Positions 33,953 to 42,595 of a stretch of 64,000 nt of DNA are shown here, piece by piece (position 1 is the first letter of the stretch; each line of letters opens with the position of its first letter). The stretch covers positions 310,001 to 374,000 of the forward strand of contig NZ_OY761445.1 of the NCBI RefSeq assembly GCF_963664415.1, in the 5' to 3' direction. Source of the stretch: an uncultured Desulfobacter sp. Its GTDB lineage: Bacteria; Desulfobacterota; Desulfobacteria; Desulfobacterales; Desulfobacteraceae. The translations under genes and the position numbers were made by a program. A model generated the notes under the pieces. The model ran no database searches. It saw only the letters and a program-made list of their open reading frames with translations, and had not been told where the DNA came from.

Positions 33953-36018
33953 GTGATCCGGCACAGTGGCAGGCAAACAATGACCGCTACCTTGGCGCTG
34001 CTTTGCATTGGCTGCGCCTGGCGTTGTTACAGATGGCCAGGCAAAATGGCGCCGAGCCGTCCATGGAGGCGAGTCACCTCGGGTTAGCGCGGGAAAAAGA
34101 GAGAAACGAGGAGATAGCCAAGGCTGCGGCAATCATGACGGAAGCAGCATCCGCAGAGCCGCCGCCGACCCTGGTGATTCTTGCCCGGCGTATGGGGCTT
34201 TCCACCTTTGAACAGGAGATACTGCTCCTCTGTGCGGCCATGGAGTTCGACACCCGCATTCCCGGGCTCTGCGCCCAGGCCCAGGGGGATGCAGCCAAAC
34301 CATACCCCACCTTTGCCCTGGCCCTATCCCTTTTTGACCAGCCGGGCTGGGAGGCACTCTCCCCCGAGCGTCCCTTGCGCTATTGGCGATTGATCGAGAT
34401 CAATCAGCCGCCGGCCACCCCGCTTATCCAGAGCGTGCTGCGGGCCGATGAACGAATCGTGCATTACCTCAAGGGATTGAACCAGCTGGATGATCGGTTG
34501 ACCGTGTATCTGAGTCCTTTTGCCCTATCCGGGAAAGAGATGGGACTCCTGTCCGAGGCCCAACAGGCCACGGTCGAATCCATGGTATCCGCATTCAAGG
34601 CGGGGGCAACATTAGGCCGACCATCGGTGTTGCAACTGCTGGGTATGGATGAACTGTCAAAACAGCAGGTGGCCCTCCAGGTCTTCTCCCGGGTGGGGGT
34701 GCAGGGATTGCGGCTCCCCGGGGAACTGCTGCCCACCAATGCAGGCGAACTGGAGAGCCTGGCCCGGCTCTGGCAGCGGGAAGGGATGCTGCTGCCCCTG
34801 GCCCTCTATCTTGATGCCCAGGAGCTGGATGAAGGCCAAGGATCAGCCGAAAACCCACTGCGCTTTGGCCGGTTCATTGAGCGCTGCGGGCTCCCGGTTC
34901 TGATGGCAACCCGGGAACCCCGTGCCGGCCTGGGCATTGACGCCCCATCTTTTATCATCGAAAAACCTCTGCCCATGGAACAGGCGGCCATATGGGAAAC
35001 TGTGCTCAATGGAGAGGCAGGCGCCCTTACCCAACGACTGGCCGGCCAGTTCAATCTCAACCTGCCCGGCATCCACCAAATCGCTCTATCCATTAATCTG
35101 GACAACCTGGATTCCACTTCCCAGGCTGAGCGGCTCTGGCAGGCCTGTCTTTGCCGCACCCGGCCGAGCCTGGACCGGCTGGCCCAGCGCATTGAGTGCA
35201 AGGCCGACTGGAACCAGCTGGTGCTGCCCGAAGAGGCGTATAAGCGCCTGCAGGAAATCGCGGCCCAGGTGCGGCAGCGCAGCCAGGTCTATGATGGCTG
35301 GGGCTTTCGCCGCCGGATGAGCCGCGGCCTGGGCATCAGCGCTCTCTTTGCCGGGGAGAGCGGTACAGGTAAGACCATGGCTGCCGAGGTGCTGGCAGGC
35401 GAACTGCAGCTGGATCTATACCGCATCGACCTGTCCGCCGTGGTGAGCAAATATATCGGCGAGACTGAAAAGAACCTGCGACGGATCTTTGATGCGGCCG
35501 AGGACGGTGGCGTGATCCTCCTCTTTGACGAGGCCGATGCCCTGTTCGGCAAGCGCAGCGAGGTCAGGGACAGCCACGACCGCTACGCCAATATTGAGGT
35601 CAACTACCTGCTGCAGCGCATGGAGGCCTTTGGCGGTCTGGCCATTTTAGCCACCAATCTGAAGAGCGCCCTGGACCAGGCCTTTCTCCGCCGCCTGCGT
35701 TTCATCGTCTCCTTTGCCTTCCCCGGCAAGGCAGAGCGCAGACTGATCTGGCAGCGCATCTTTCCCGAAAACGATGCTCACGACCAGCCGGGAACCCCCC
35801 TGGACGGAATAGACTATGACCACCTGGCCCGCTTCAACCTCACTGGCGGCAGCATCCAGAATGCAGCCCTGAACAGCGCCTTTCTGGCCGCCCAGGCCGG
35901 CACCCCGGTGACCATGCCGCTGTTGTTTGAAGCGGTACGCACCGAGTTCCGCAAGCTGGAAAAACCGGTCAACGAACGGGATTTTCGCCCTGAACCGACA
36001 GACGGAGGACTCAAATGA
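33949..36018 (+). CDS. eCIS AAA+ ATPase (Afp15/Pvc15-like)
   Basis: 689 residues. An unassigned N-terminal region (~1-440) precedes a single AAA+ module: Walker A AGESGTGKTMAAEVL (near residue 468), Walker B VILLFDEADALFGKRSE (near 522), sensor/arginine-finger segment AFLRRLRFIVSF and an AAA lid. Membrane-associated Afp15-type ATPases are required for eCIS assembly or effector loading. Noticeably GC-rich against the DUF4157 gene that follows. ATGA overlaps with both neighbours. Confidence 0.9.
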   Translation: MSDPAQWQANNDRYLGAALHWLRLALLQMARQNGAEPSMEASHLGLAREKERNEEIAKAAAIMTEAASAEPPPTLVILARRMGLSTFEQEILLLCAAMEFDTRIPGLCAQAQGDAAKPYPTFALALSLFDQPGWEALSPERPLRYWRLIEINQPPATPLIQSVLRADERIVHYLKGLNQLDDRLTVYLSPFALSGKEMGLLSEAQQATVESMVSAFKAGATLGRPSVLQLLGMDELSKQQVALQVFSRVGVQGLRLPGELLPTNAGELESLARLWQREGMLLPLALYLDAQELDEGQGSAENPLRFGRFIERCGLPVLMATREPRAGLGIDAPSFIIEKPLPMEQAAIWETVLNGEAGALTQRLAGQFNLNLPGIHQIALSINLDNLDSTSQAERLWQACLCRTRPSLDRLAQRIECKADWNQLVLPEEAYKRLQEIAAQVRQRSQVYDGWGFRRRMSRGLGISALFAGESGTGKTMAAEVLAGELQLDLYRIDLSAVVSKYIGETEKNLRRIFDAAEDGGVILLFDEADALFGKRSEVRDSHDRYANIEVNYLLQRMEAFGGLAILATNLKSALDQAFLRRLRFIVSFAFPGKAERRLIWQRIFPENDAHDQPGTPLDGIDYDHLARFNLTGGSIQNAALNSAFLAAQAGTPVTMPLLFEAVRTEFRKLEKPVNERDFRPEPTDGGLK

Positions 36019-36272
36019 ATATCAACCTGCATATCGAACGTCTGGTACTGGACGGACTGGTACTCGGCCCGGAACAGGGAGCAAAGGTGAAGGCTGCGGT
36101 AGAGGTCGAGCTTTCCCGTATGCTGCAGGAGGGGGGAATTGCCCCAGGGATACAGAAAGGCGAGGAGCTACCAAGTATTAGGACAAAGCCGCTCCAGGTC
36201 AGTGGCAAGGCAAGCCCGCACACGTTGGGATCTCAGATTGCACAGGCTGTTTACGGGGGAATTGGCAAATGA
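36015..36272 (+). CDS. Small conserved eCIS protein
   Basis: 85 residues beginning MNINLHIERLVLDGL and ending QIAQAVYGGI. It sits between the ATPase and the DUF4157 gene with ATGA overlaps on each side. Proteins of this size with the LHIERLVLDG start commonly accompany DUF4157 genes in eCIS loci; a chaperone or adaptor for that protein is plausible but unproven. Confidence 0.65.
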   Translation: MNINLHIERLVLDGLVLGPEQGAKVKAAVEVELSRMLQEGGIAPGIQKGEELPSIRTKPLQVSGKASPHTLGSQIAQAVYGGIGK

Positions 36273-38014
36273 AACAGACGATGACTCAGGCTGGCAAGCA
36301 ATCCGATTCCTTGTGGTCAGGGGGGATTCCGCAGCATGCGGCTGTGCACCCCTTGCTCAAGCATGAACCACCTCTGATAGCCTGTACACAGACACCACCA
36401 AGATTACAGGCGAAGTTGAAAATTGGGAAGCCAAATGATCAATACGAACAGGAAGCTAATCGGATAGCGGACCAGGTGATGCGGATGCCGGATCCGCAGA
36501 TGCAACGAAAAAGATGCTCTCCCTACACGAAGGAGGATGAAGAAAAAATCATCCAGACCAAATCTGCAAGAAATAATAGTGTTCCCCATTCGATCGATCA
36601 TCCATTAATTCAAAACGTGGTATCCTCGCTGGGGCAACCACTGGATGCGACTACCCGTAGTTTTATGGAGCCAAGATTCGGGAAGGATTTTAGTCAAGTA
36701 CGGTTACACACGAATAAGCAAGCAGCTGAATCGGCTAGAATGATGAATGCGAGAGCATACACAACGGGCCGAAATGTTGTATTTGGGCAAGGGCAGTATA
36801 TGCCGTTGACCAATGAAGGACGAAAACTGTTGGCACATGAATTGGTTCATGTGCTCCAGCAATCTTCAATACCCCCAAAACAACTTCACCTTGAAACTGA
36901 ACAATACGAGACACGATTTCATTTCGAATCGAACAACTGCCAAACCAATCAACCCCAGGGACAAAAATGGTGGAAGTCAATGAATCAGCCCATGCATATA
37001 TCAAAAAATGAGATGGTTCAAGCTGATCCAATTCCCTATGAAGGGCCACCTGTTTGTAATTACGAAACTGGAGAAGTTCAAGAATCAAAAAACAATCGTG
37101 GGAAGTCAGAAAATATCAATACCAATGACCGTAGATTGCTCAAATGGCTCTTTTGGAATTATGAGGTTGGCAAATACGATCTGAAAAATATGCATCGCAA
37201 GATGGCAACATATTTCGTTACAAATCTCAATTTAAATCAAAAAAATTCTCAATGGAAAGTCATAGAAATCAATGGCTACACGGATTGTTCCGGAATAGAA
37301 GCAACGAATCGTCCGCTACGTCGGCTTCGTGCAGAAGAAATGCTGAATATATTCCATCTATTTGGAGCCCTCAAAAATAATATTCCATCGACAGTCTCGT
37401 CTGGGTACAGTGTCGGACCATGGGGAAGTTCGAAAACTAAAGAGGGGCGGGCACGCAACAGATCCGTTTTAGTCACCTTCGAGCAGAAAATAAGCAAAGA
37501 TCCAGAAATAGAGCCTAATCCGCCCAAACGACCACCATCAAATCCGCATAGTTCCACTCCTAGTTGTGGCTTGTACACAGACATTTATTCTGAATACTGG
37601 ACGTTAAAAACTATAGCTGGGAGGGTTTCCAGTGTAGGCAGGGGCTCTGTAGAAATGATCTTTATTCTAAAAAATAGAAGATCGGGCTGTTTTTATGATG
37701 CAAAATTCCAAGGGACGGTAACTGAGGGAAGTGCAATTGGAGGAGATCTCTCAATTCTTCCTAGCCCAGAGATTTTCGAAGTAACACCTGCCAAACTTCC
37801 AGCGCATATGAGCGGAAGCCCGGCAAAGCTGCGAAGCCAAGGAGGCTCTGCTTCTTTTATTGGTTGTTCACTTGCATGTTTATGGCCTGCAAATGGCAAC
37901 AGAGATGGGCGCATTCCCATTTTCACGGTTATGCAGCTAACAATGAAATATGTGAATTGGCCATTTGTTTCAGACAGTTCCATCGTCCCGATTTATAGTA
38001 TGAGCGCAGCATGA
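36269..38014 (+). CDS. DUF4157-OmpA-like eCIS protein, 3' end replaced by an insertion sequence
   Basis: 581 residues as it stands. The DUF4157 domain (~60-200) carries a zinc-peptidase-like HELVH (190-194) after FGKDFSQVRLHT and NVVFGQGQY. An OmpA-like peptidoglycan-binding domain follows (~330-405: INGYTDCSGIEATNRPLRRLRAEEM, ARNRSVLVTF parts), then a Cys-containing beta-rich domain (~435-546). DUF4157 proteins are frequent eCIS cargo. The last 35 residues (from 547) are encoded by the IS inserted after 37906. Removing the IS and one 8-bp duplicate restores an open frame through 39596, giving 597 residues. Confidence 0.85.
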   Translation: MKQTMTQAGKQSDSLWSGGIPQHAAVHPLLKHEPPLIACTQTPPRLQAKLKIGKPNDQYEQEANRIADQVMRMPDPQMQRKRCSPYTKEDEEKIIQTKSARNNSVPHSIDHPLIQNVVSSLGQPLDATTRSFMEPRFGKDFSQVRLHTNKQAAESARMMNARAYTTGRNVVFGQGQYMPLTNEGRKLLAHELVHVLQQSSIPPKQLHLETEQYETRFHFESNNCQTNQPQGQKWWKSMNQPMHISKNEMVQADPIPYEGPPVCNYETGEVQESKNNRGKSENINTNDRRLLKWLFWNYEVGKYDLKNMHRKMATYFVTNLNLNQKNSQWKVIEINGYTDCSGIEATNRPLRRLRAEEMLNIFHLFGALKNNIPSTVSSGYSVGPWGSSKTKEGRARNRSVLVTFEQKISKDPEIEPNPPKRPPSNPHSSTPSCGLYTDIYSEYWTLKTIAGRVSSVGRGSVEMIFILKNRRSGCFYDAKFQGTVTEGSAIGGDLSILPSPEIFEVTPAKLPAHMSGSPAKLRSQGGSASFIGCSLACLWPANGNRDGRIPIFTVMQLTMKYVNWPFVSDSSIVPIYSMSAA

Positions 38015-39113
38015 GCATTTTCTCCGCATTTTCTTTATACCAAAAAATGCAGGGACCCTTGAGTCTCAAATTGACAACTCTTCGAATCGAACTTTCAATC
38101 GCACCACTGCCAATCGGCAAATTCAATGCCTTTACCGTTGGGAAAGCAAGACGGTGCCTATTACGTACAAAATAATCCCGTTCTGTCTTTATGGCTTTGC
38201 TGTTCCGGCCTCGACAAAGAGCCTGTACTTCTTGTACGACCGTTGCCGATTCACCTTTTAGCAAAAACCGTCGCTGTTTTGAGACCCAGGCTTTACGTTT
38301 TTTGGCTGACCAGTTTTTTCGTAATCCTGCAACCTTTCCCAGATGCTCTACTGCATGATAAAAATCAAGGAGTTCATGCACACTCTCCGGATTCAACCCC
38401 AGTGCCTTGATCAGACCAGGGACTCGATTCCATATCCAATGAGCCCCGTCCGCAACAAACAACACCTTGTCTGCTTTTTGGATGCAAAGAGACTTCAAAT
38501 AGCCCTTCAGCAGCAGAAACAAGCCATCAGGCCCATTAAAACCGCCATCAATAAATGGGGCAAAGCTTTTTTCCTGTTTCCCATGGGCATCGACGACATA
38601 AATAATCAACAGCTTGGGTTCTCTCCAGGCCCCATGATATCTGGTTCTTCCTTTGGCTGTCCGGGGACCTCGCTTTTTTTCCCGCAATCGAGTCCGGCCA
38701 CCATCGGTGCTTATGACAACCCGACGACCTTGAAGGTTGTCCTCTTCATTTAAGGGGAGCAGACCCATTTGCTGTACCACCCGTGCTCGTTCTGCGTAGC
38801 GGTAGGCCAGTTTCCGGATCACCTTAACATCCAGGATAGTGCCATGATCACAAAGGACCTGACGTACTTCCTCAAATGAGCTCAGTAACGCGGACCAGGC
38901 GCTGACCATCGCCGCCAAGATTAGTGTACATCGATCATGAATCCCGAGCAAAGCCAAAGCAGCATACAAGCCCTTATATCTTTTGCCATTTCGACGGTCA
39001 CAGGCTCTTCGATAGTATCGAACATGGATTGGGATCGTGCAACCTGAGCTGGTTTGAATTTGAACTGTCTCAAACCCTTCACTTTTCATTCGGCCAGGCC
39101 AGCTACGCACCAA
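37929..39113 (-). CDS. Transposase, main part (ISKra4-like DDE)
   Basis: 394 residues, second frame of the IS. DDE-type features: VVISTDGGRTR (first Asp), KVLFVADGAHWIWN (second Asp), and LPIGSGAIESSIRRVVNLRLKG (Glu), with HELLDFYHAVEHL between, as in ISKra4-related transposases; the family assignment is moderate. The frame is open upstream of the listed start back to the A9 run at 39162-39170, so the true product is probably a fusion with the small ORF at 39146-39331 made by -1 frameshifting. Ends 22 bp inside the element's left repeat. Confidence 0.8.
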   Translation of the reverse strand: MVRSWPGRMKSEGFETVQIQTSSGCTIPIHVRYYRRACDRRNGKRYKGLYAALALLGIHDRCTLILAAMVSAWSALLSSFEEVRQVLCDHGTILDVKVIRKLAYRYAERARVVQQMGLLPLNEEDNLQGRRVVISTDGGRTRLREKKRGPRTAKGRTRYHGAWREPKLLIIYVVDAHGKQEKSFAPFIDGGFNGPDGLFLLLKGYLKSLCIQKADKVLFVADGAHWIWNRVPGLIKALGLNPESVHELLDFYHAVEHLGKVAGLRKNWSAKKRKAWVSKQRRFLLKGESATVVQEVQALCRGRNSKAIKTERDYFVRNRHRLAFPTVKALNLPIGSGAIESSIRRVVNLRLKGPCIFWYKENAEKMLMLRSYYKSGRWNCLKQMANSHISLLAA

Positions 39114-39145
39114 CTCTCTTTCTTGTTCGTTATGCTCTGGAGAGT

Positions 39146-39331
39146 TTATACTGGTTTGGACTTTTTTTTTAGCATCAACGCGGCTAAACGATTGGTATAG
39201 CTTAAAATTTCTTGTTCAACCTGAATGAGTTCTTCCGGACTGCGAATTAGCCGTTTCTCTTTGTCCAGCTGTTTCAATAATTCATATATTTCTTCTACCG
39301 TTTCGCAGGATTCAGCCTTTTTGAGTTTCAT
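39146..39331 (-). CDS. Transposase N-terminal ORF with A9G slippery end
   Basis: 61 residues (helical, CETVEEIYELLKQLDKEKRL), ending LKKKSKPV. Its codons CTA AAA AAA AAG form the classic A_AAA_AAG slip site. A -1 shift there continues as KKKVQTSINSPEH and enters the 394-residue transposase frame without a stop. It therefore reads as the first part of one frameshifted transposase. Confidence 0.65.
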   Translation of the reverse strand: MKLKKAESCETVEEIYELLKQLDKEKRLIRSPEELIQVEQEILSYTNRLAALMLKKKSKPV

Positions 39332-39440
39332 ACTATTTTCTTCCTCATCAGTTGATAATCGAGGGGAAGCATAACTTCTTTTTGCTAAAGAGGATAGTCC
39401 GTTTTAAAAACCGGGAAAATGGGAATGCGCCCACAGAGAT

Positions 39441-39596
39441 TGGGTATTTGTCGGGGGGGTCAGCTTGAGTGTTGGGGCCCCTCTTAACATATTTTTTGCT
39501 GAGGGAAATTTCAAAATTATTGGAGTGAGGCCAGATGTTCCCAAGCCTGATTACCCTCCTGGAACGTCATCAAGCTCCCCTTGGTGCAGTAAATAG
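39441..39596 (+). pseudogene. Detached 3' end of the DUF4157-OmpA gene
   Basis: Directly after the right target duplication the sequence is open in the frame of the DUF4157 gene for 51 codons (WVFVGGVSLSVGAPLNIFF... ending SPWCSK) to TAG at 39594-39596. It lacks its own start and is the original C-terminus, cut off by the IS. The 50 bp from 39597 to the next element show no gene. Confidence 0.8.
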
Positions 39597-39838
39597 CATA
39601 TTTTAAGGAAAACGCCAAAACAGGATTGGTTTAAGGCCATCTTAATTAGTGCCTGAACGGAAACCCTGATATCTGACTCATTGAGGCTCGGCAGGCTGGT
39701 CAAATTTTCGTCATCGCCTACCCCTCCTGATAAAAAATGTGGTGGTCACTTTAATTTCAGCGGTTCATTTTGAAATTTACTTGATTTCGGACGCAACTCT
39801 ACTGTTGGTCGTGCTCTTTTTCTTTGTGATTGCCGGGT

Positions 39839-40840
39839 TTAAGAGGCTTTGCGCCGTTCTGTCCGTTGAAGCTTTTTCAATTCCTTTTGTTGTATATGGT
39901 GCCCGATGATCTGGAGGTTCCTTGCCAAAATCGAAAGACTGACATATCGTTTAAATCCAAGGATGCCACTATCCGGACACCGGTCTAAACCATGGTTTTC
40001 CAGACCATTGATTGCTGATTCCACTGCAGAGTGTTTTTTTCGGTGCTGGATGAAAACATCTGCTGTTTCCTCTTCAAGTTCAGTTTTGTTCCGTTTTCCC
40101 TTTTTCGGGAGCACCAAAATATCCAACATCCCTTTCAGCTCCTTTTTATTAGCAGGACTATAAAAGCCTTTATCAAAGCTGCATCCCCTGAGGTTGTTAA
40201 ATTTATTTTGAGCCGCATTAATAATGGGAACGGTTACTTTATCATCGGTTTCTTTCTCCATCACTTGATGGTGCAGTATGAGGCCATATTTATCCTCTAC
40301 AATGCAAACCCGCAGACCCAATTCCTGGGGGACACCGGCCTTCCCCTTTGAAATCCATTCCGTATGGGGTTCAAAAATAGAAAAGACCTTTTCGGCATGT
40401 GGTATCTTTTCACCCTGAATAACACGCCGCTGAATCAGATCCACTTGCAGGATTGCATGGTCGATATATTCTATCAGTTCTTTTATCTGCGCTACGCATA
40501 TCGGATTAGATGAGCCAATGGTTTCAATGGTCAAATTCGCCTTTTGAATGAATTGTTCAGCAGCTTCGATATATAATCTGTGGGCTTCAACAATCAGTTG
40601 AGCCCTTTTGGTCTTTTTCTGTTCATCTTTTGAAGTGGAATGTTTTAATCGCTGAGCTTGCCGAAACAGTTTTTTAAATGTCCTGATATTATATTCTGAT
40701 TGCCTCCACATACTCATTCCCAGGCTCTGGCATATAACTGCGGCACTCTGAATCGTTTTCCTGATAGCATCAAAAAGCAGATTAATGTCTGTGGGATAGT
40801 GAACATCGGTTTCAACAACAAAAGAGTCACACTTTCCCAT
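39839..40840 (-). CDS. Transposase, C-terminal part (ISNCY-like)
   Basis: 333 residues, ATG overlapping the stop of the N-terminal ORF (TAATG). FVVETDVHYPTDINLLFDA contains the first catalytic-type Asp; GCSFDKGFYSPANK and KHSAVESAINGLENHGLDRC hold the later Asp and Glu regions of this DDE family. It is in frame with a -1 slip at the A9 run (40853-40861), which would give a single transposase of about 490 residues. Confidence 0.75.
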   Translation of the reverse strand: MGKCDSFVVETDVHYPTDINLLFDAIRKTIQSAAVICQSLGMSMWRQSEYNIRTFKKLFRQAQRLKHSTSKDEQKKTKRAQLIVEAHRLYIEAAEQFIQKANLTIETIGSSNPICVAQIKELIEYIDHAILQVDLIQRRVIQGEKIPHAEKVFSIFEPHTEWISKGKAGVPQELGLRVCIVEDKYGLILHHQVMEKETDDKVTVPIINAAQNKFNNLRGCSFDKGFYSPANKKELKGMLDILVLPKKGKRNKTELEEETADVFIQHRKKHSAVESAINGLENHGLDRCPDSGILGFKRYVSLSILARNLQIIGHHIQQKELKKLQRTERRKAS

Positions 40841-41310
40841 TAATGCCTGGTCTTTTTTTTTACCAGTAGCTTGTGTCCTTCTTTGACAACCAACGTATTG
40901 ATTTCATCGAGAATCTCAGGGGTTAAAAGCTGAACATTGTCCTTCAAGGTTTGGAGCGCATACATGTCATCATCGTCCATCAACCCGTGACCAAGCATCT
41001 GTCTTATTGTCTTGTGATTATTGACGATTTCTTGAAGTTTATCATAATCCCAGTTGCAGTTGAGCCGAACTGTTCCCATCACAAGAATTTTCCATAAATC
41101 CATTCCGGGTCGCCCATTTTTTGAATTAACATCCTCTGGGACTATGGTTTCGAGAATTTCGAAAACTTTCTGACGAAGCGTTTTATGGCAAAAAATGTGC
41201 TGGAGCCCTAAAAGGAGCTTGGGAATTTCATCTCTGGCTCTCATGTCAATTTTGATCTGGTCGATGGGAGTCTGCCCGAATGTCATTTGTGGCTCAAAAA
41301 CTTTACGCAA
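40840..41310 (-). CDS. Transposase, N-terminal part (ISNCY-like)
   Basis: 156 residues from TTG at 41310: MRKVFEPQMTFGQTPIDQI, RPGMDLWKILVMGTVRLNC and NHKTIRQMLGHG are typical of the DUF772-like N-terminus of ISNCY transposases. It ends GHKLLVKKKTRH-stop. The codons GTA AAA AAA AAG are an A_AAA_AAG slip site; -1 shifting continues KKKDQALMGKCDSF into the downstream frame. Confidence 0.75.
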   Translation of the reverse strand: MRKVFEPQMTFGQTPIDQIKIDMRARDEIPKLLLGLQHIFCHKTLRQKVFEILETIVPEDVNSKNGRPGMDLWKILVMGTVRLNCNWDYDKLQEIVNNHKTIRQMLGHGLMDDDDMYALQTLKDNVQLLTPEILDEINTLVVKEGHKLLVKKKTRH

Positions 41311-41551
41311 AACAACCTCGAAGTTCTATTGGGTTTGTAAAAAATCAAATTCCTACCAAACTGCGCAGTATCAAATAAATATTTTAAATTCAATTAGTTA
41401 TTAAATCATACTAACTAGAAAAATTCAATAAGTAATTCAAGTCTTTTCCAAAACTTCAAAAATAATTTCAGCGTCATCCCCCTGAAAAATAGAGTGTTTT
41501 GAATTTCCGGTCAGACACTAATTATTTATAAAACATATCGAAAAATAAACA

Positions 41552-42208
41552 ATGACTACTTTCCCAAACTCCCCAAAACTACTTAAAGGCGGCATTGCTC
41601 TGCTCAATCCGACGACCGGTACCCTACTGCCGAACAGTATCATTTCGCTGCAGTACAACCCCGACACCATCAGCCGCACCCTGCAGGTTCAGGGGGCTGG
41701 AGGCGAAGGCGGTGACCGCTCCGAGGCATTGCGGATCAAGGGCCCGCCGGTGGAAACCATCAAGCTCAAGGCAGAGATAGACGCCACAGACCAACTGGAA
41801 ACCGGCGACGGAACAGCAGTCGAGCTGGGGCTGCATCCCCAGCTGGCGCGGCTGGAACTGCTCGTTTATCCCACCAGCAGGCAGCTTCAGTCCAACAACA
41901 GCATGGCCCGGTCGGGACAACTTGAGATTCTGCCCATGGAGGCCCCGTTGACCCTTTTTGTCTGGAGTAAACAGCGGACAACGCCGGTGCGGATCACCGA
42001 ACTCAGCATCACCGAGGATGCATTTGATACCTCCCTCAATCCGATCCGGGCTAAGATCAGCCTGGGACTGCGGGTCCTCAGTGTTGACGATCTGGGGTTC
42101 AGCCACAAGGGAGGAACAGCCTTTATGAGTTATTTACAGAATAAAGAGCAACTGGCCGGCAGGATCGCGGGTGGCAATCCTGACACGATCGGTTTCAGCG
42201 GCGTATAG
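41552..42208 (+). CDS. eCIS tube-baseplate adaptor (Afp7-like, CIS tube protein family)
   Basis: 218 residues with the ISLQYNPDTISRTLQVQG opening and KAEIDATDQL...AVELGLHPQLARLELLVYP core of the CIS tube/Afp7 N-terminal domain, which joins the inner tube to the baseplate. Afp7 normally continues into a LysM domain; here LysM is a separate gene 15 bp downstream. No Shine-Dalgarno-like sequence precedes the ATG, and only about 30 bp of native DNA separate it from the IS end, so its expression may be affected. Confidence 0.8.
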   Translation: MTTFPNSPKLLKGGIALLNPTTGTLLPNSIISLQYNPDTISRTLQVQGAGGEGGDRSEALRIKGPPVETIKLKAEIDATDQLETGDGTAVELGLHPQLARLELLVYPTSRQLQSNNSMARSGQLEILPMEAPLTLFVWSKQRTTPVRITELSITEDAFDTSLNPIRAKISLGLRVLSVDDLGFSHKGGTAFMSYLQNKEQLAGRIAGGNPDTIGFSGV

Positions 42209-42223
42209 GCAAGGAAACGAGAC

Positions 42224-42595
42224 ATGATGGATCCCAATGAAGCTTTAAAAAAAATTTTACAGCCAGGTGGTACCAACCAGACGGCCTTTCCGCCATCCAG
42301 TCGCTATTACGGCATCAAGACCGCCACCCTGGAAAAGGATGATGGAAAGACCGCTATCTACCTACGCCGCCGGTTCTGTCCCCAGCCGGACCAGCTGGCC
42401 CTGCTTAACGAACACGAGGTGGTCCAGGGCGACCGGCTGGACAATCTCGCGGCCACATATATCGGTGATCCTGAGCAGTTCTGGCGCATTTGTGATGCCA
42501 ACGGAGTTCTGCGACCGGATGAGCTGACGGAAACTGTCGGACGCAGAATCCGCATAACGCTACCCCAAGGAATACCTGGAATGAGCAATGTTTAA
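42224..42595 (+). CDS. LysM-domain eCIS baseplate protein
   Basis: 123 residues. RRRFCPQPDQLALLNEHEVVQGDRLDNLAATYIGDPEQFWRICDANG is a LysM fold (about 50-105), ending RIRITLPQ. It corresponds to the LysM part of Afp7/T4 gp53-type proteins that clamp the adaptor to the baseplate. ATG doublet at 42224/42227; the stop overlaps the ATG of the hub gene. Confidence 0.78.
   Translation: MMDPNEALKKILQPGGTNQTAFPPSSRYYGIKTATLEKDDGKTAIYLRRRFCPQPDQLALLNEHEVVQGDRLDNLAATYIGDPEQFWRICDANGVLRPDELTETVGRRIRITLPQGIPGMSNV

Larger units (their letters stand above)
37907..39432 (-). mobile_element. Insertion sequence (ISKra4-like), 1526 bp
   Basis: Perfect 18-bp terminal inverted repeats GGGCGCATTCCCATTTTC (37907-37924) and complement (39415-39432). 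An 8-bp direct target duplication ACAGAGAT flanks it (37899-37906 and 39433-39440). It carries a two-frame transposase on the minus strand. Inserted in the 3' part of the DUF4157 gene. The intact ends and duplication suggest a recent insertion. Confidence 0.92.
39648..41519 (-). mobile_element. Insertion sequence, ISNCY-like, about 1.87 kb
   Basis: Imperfect inverted ends TTAGTGCCTGAACGGAAA (from 39646) and, on the other strand, TTAGTGTCTGACCGGAAA (from 41521). AATT is repeated at both edges (39644-39647, 41520-41523); a TA duplication is an equally good reading. It contains a two-frame transposase on the minus strand. It lies 50 bp after the DUF4157 3' remnant and about 30 bp before the next eCIS gene. 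The 147-bp MITE at 13897 shares its ends. 39648-39838 and 41311-41519 inside it are non-coding. Confidence 0.8.
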
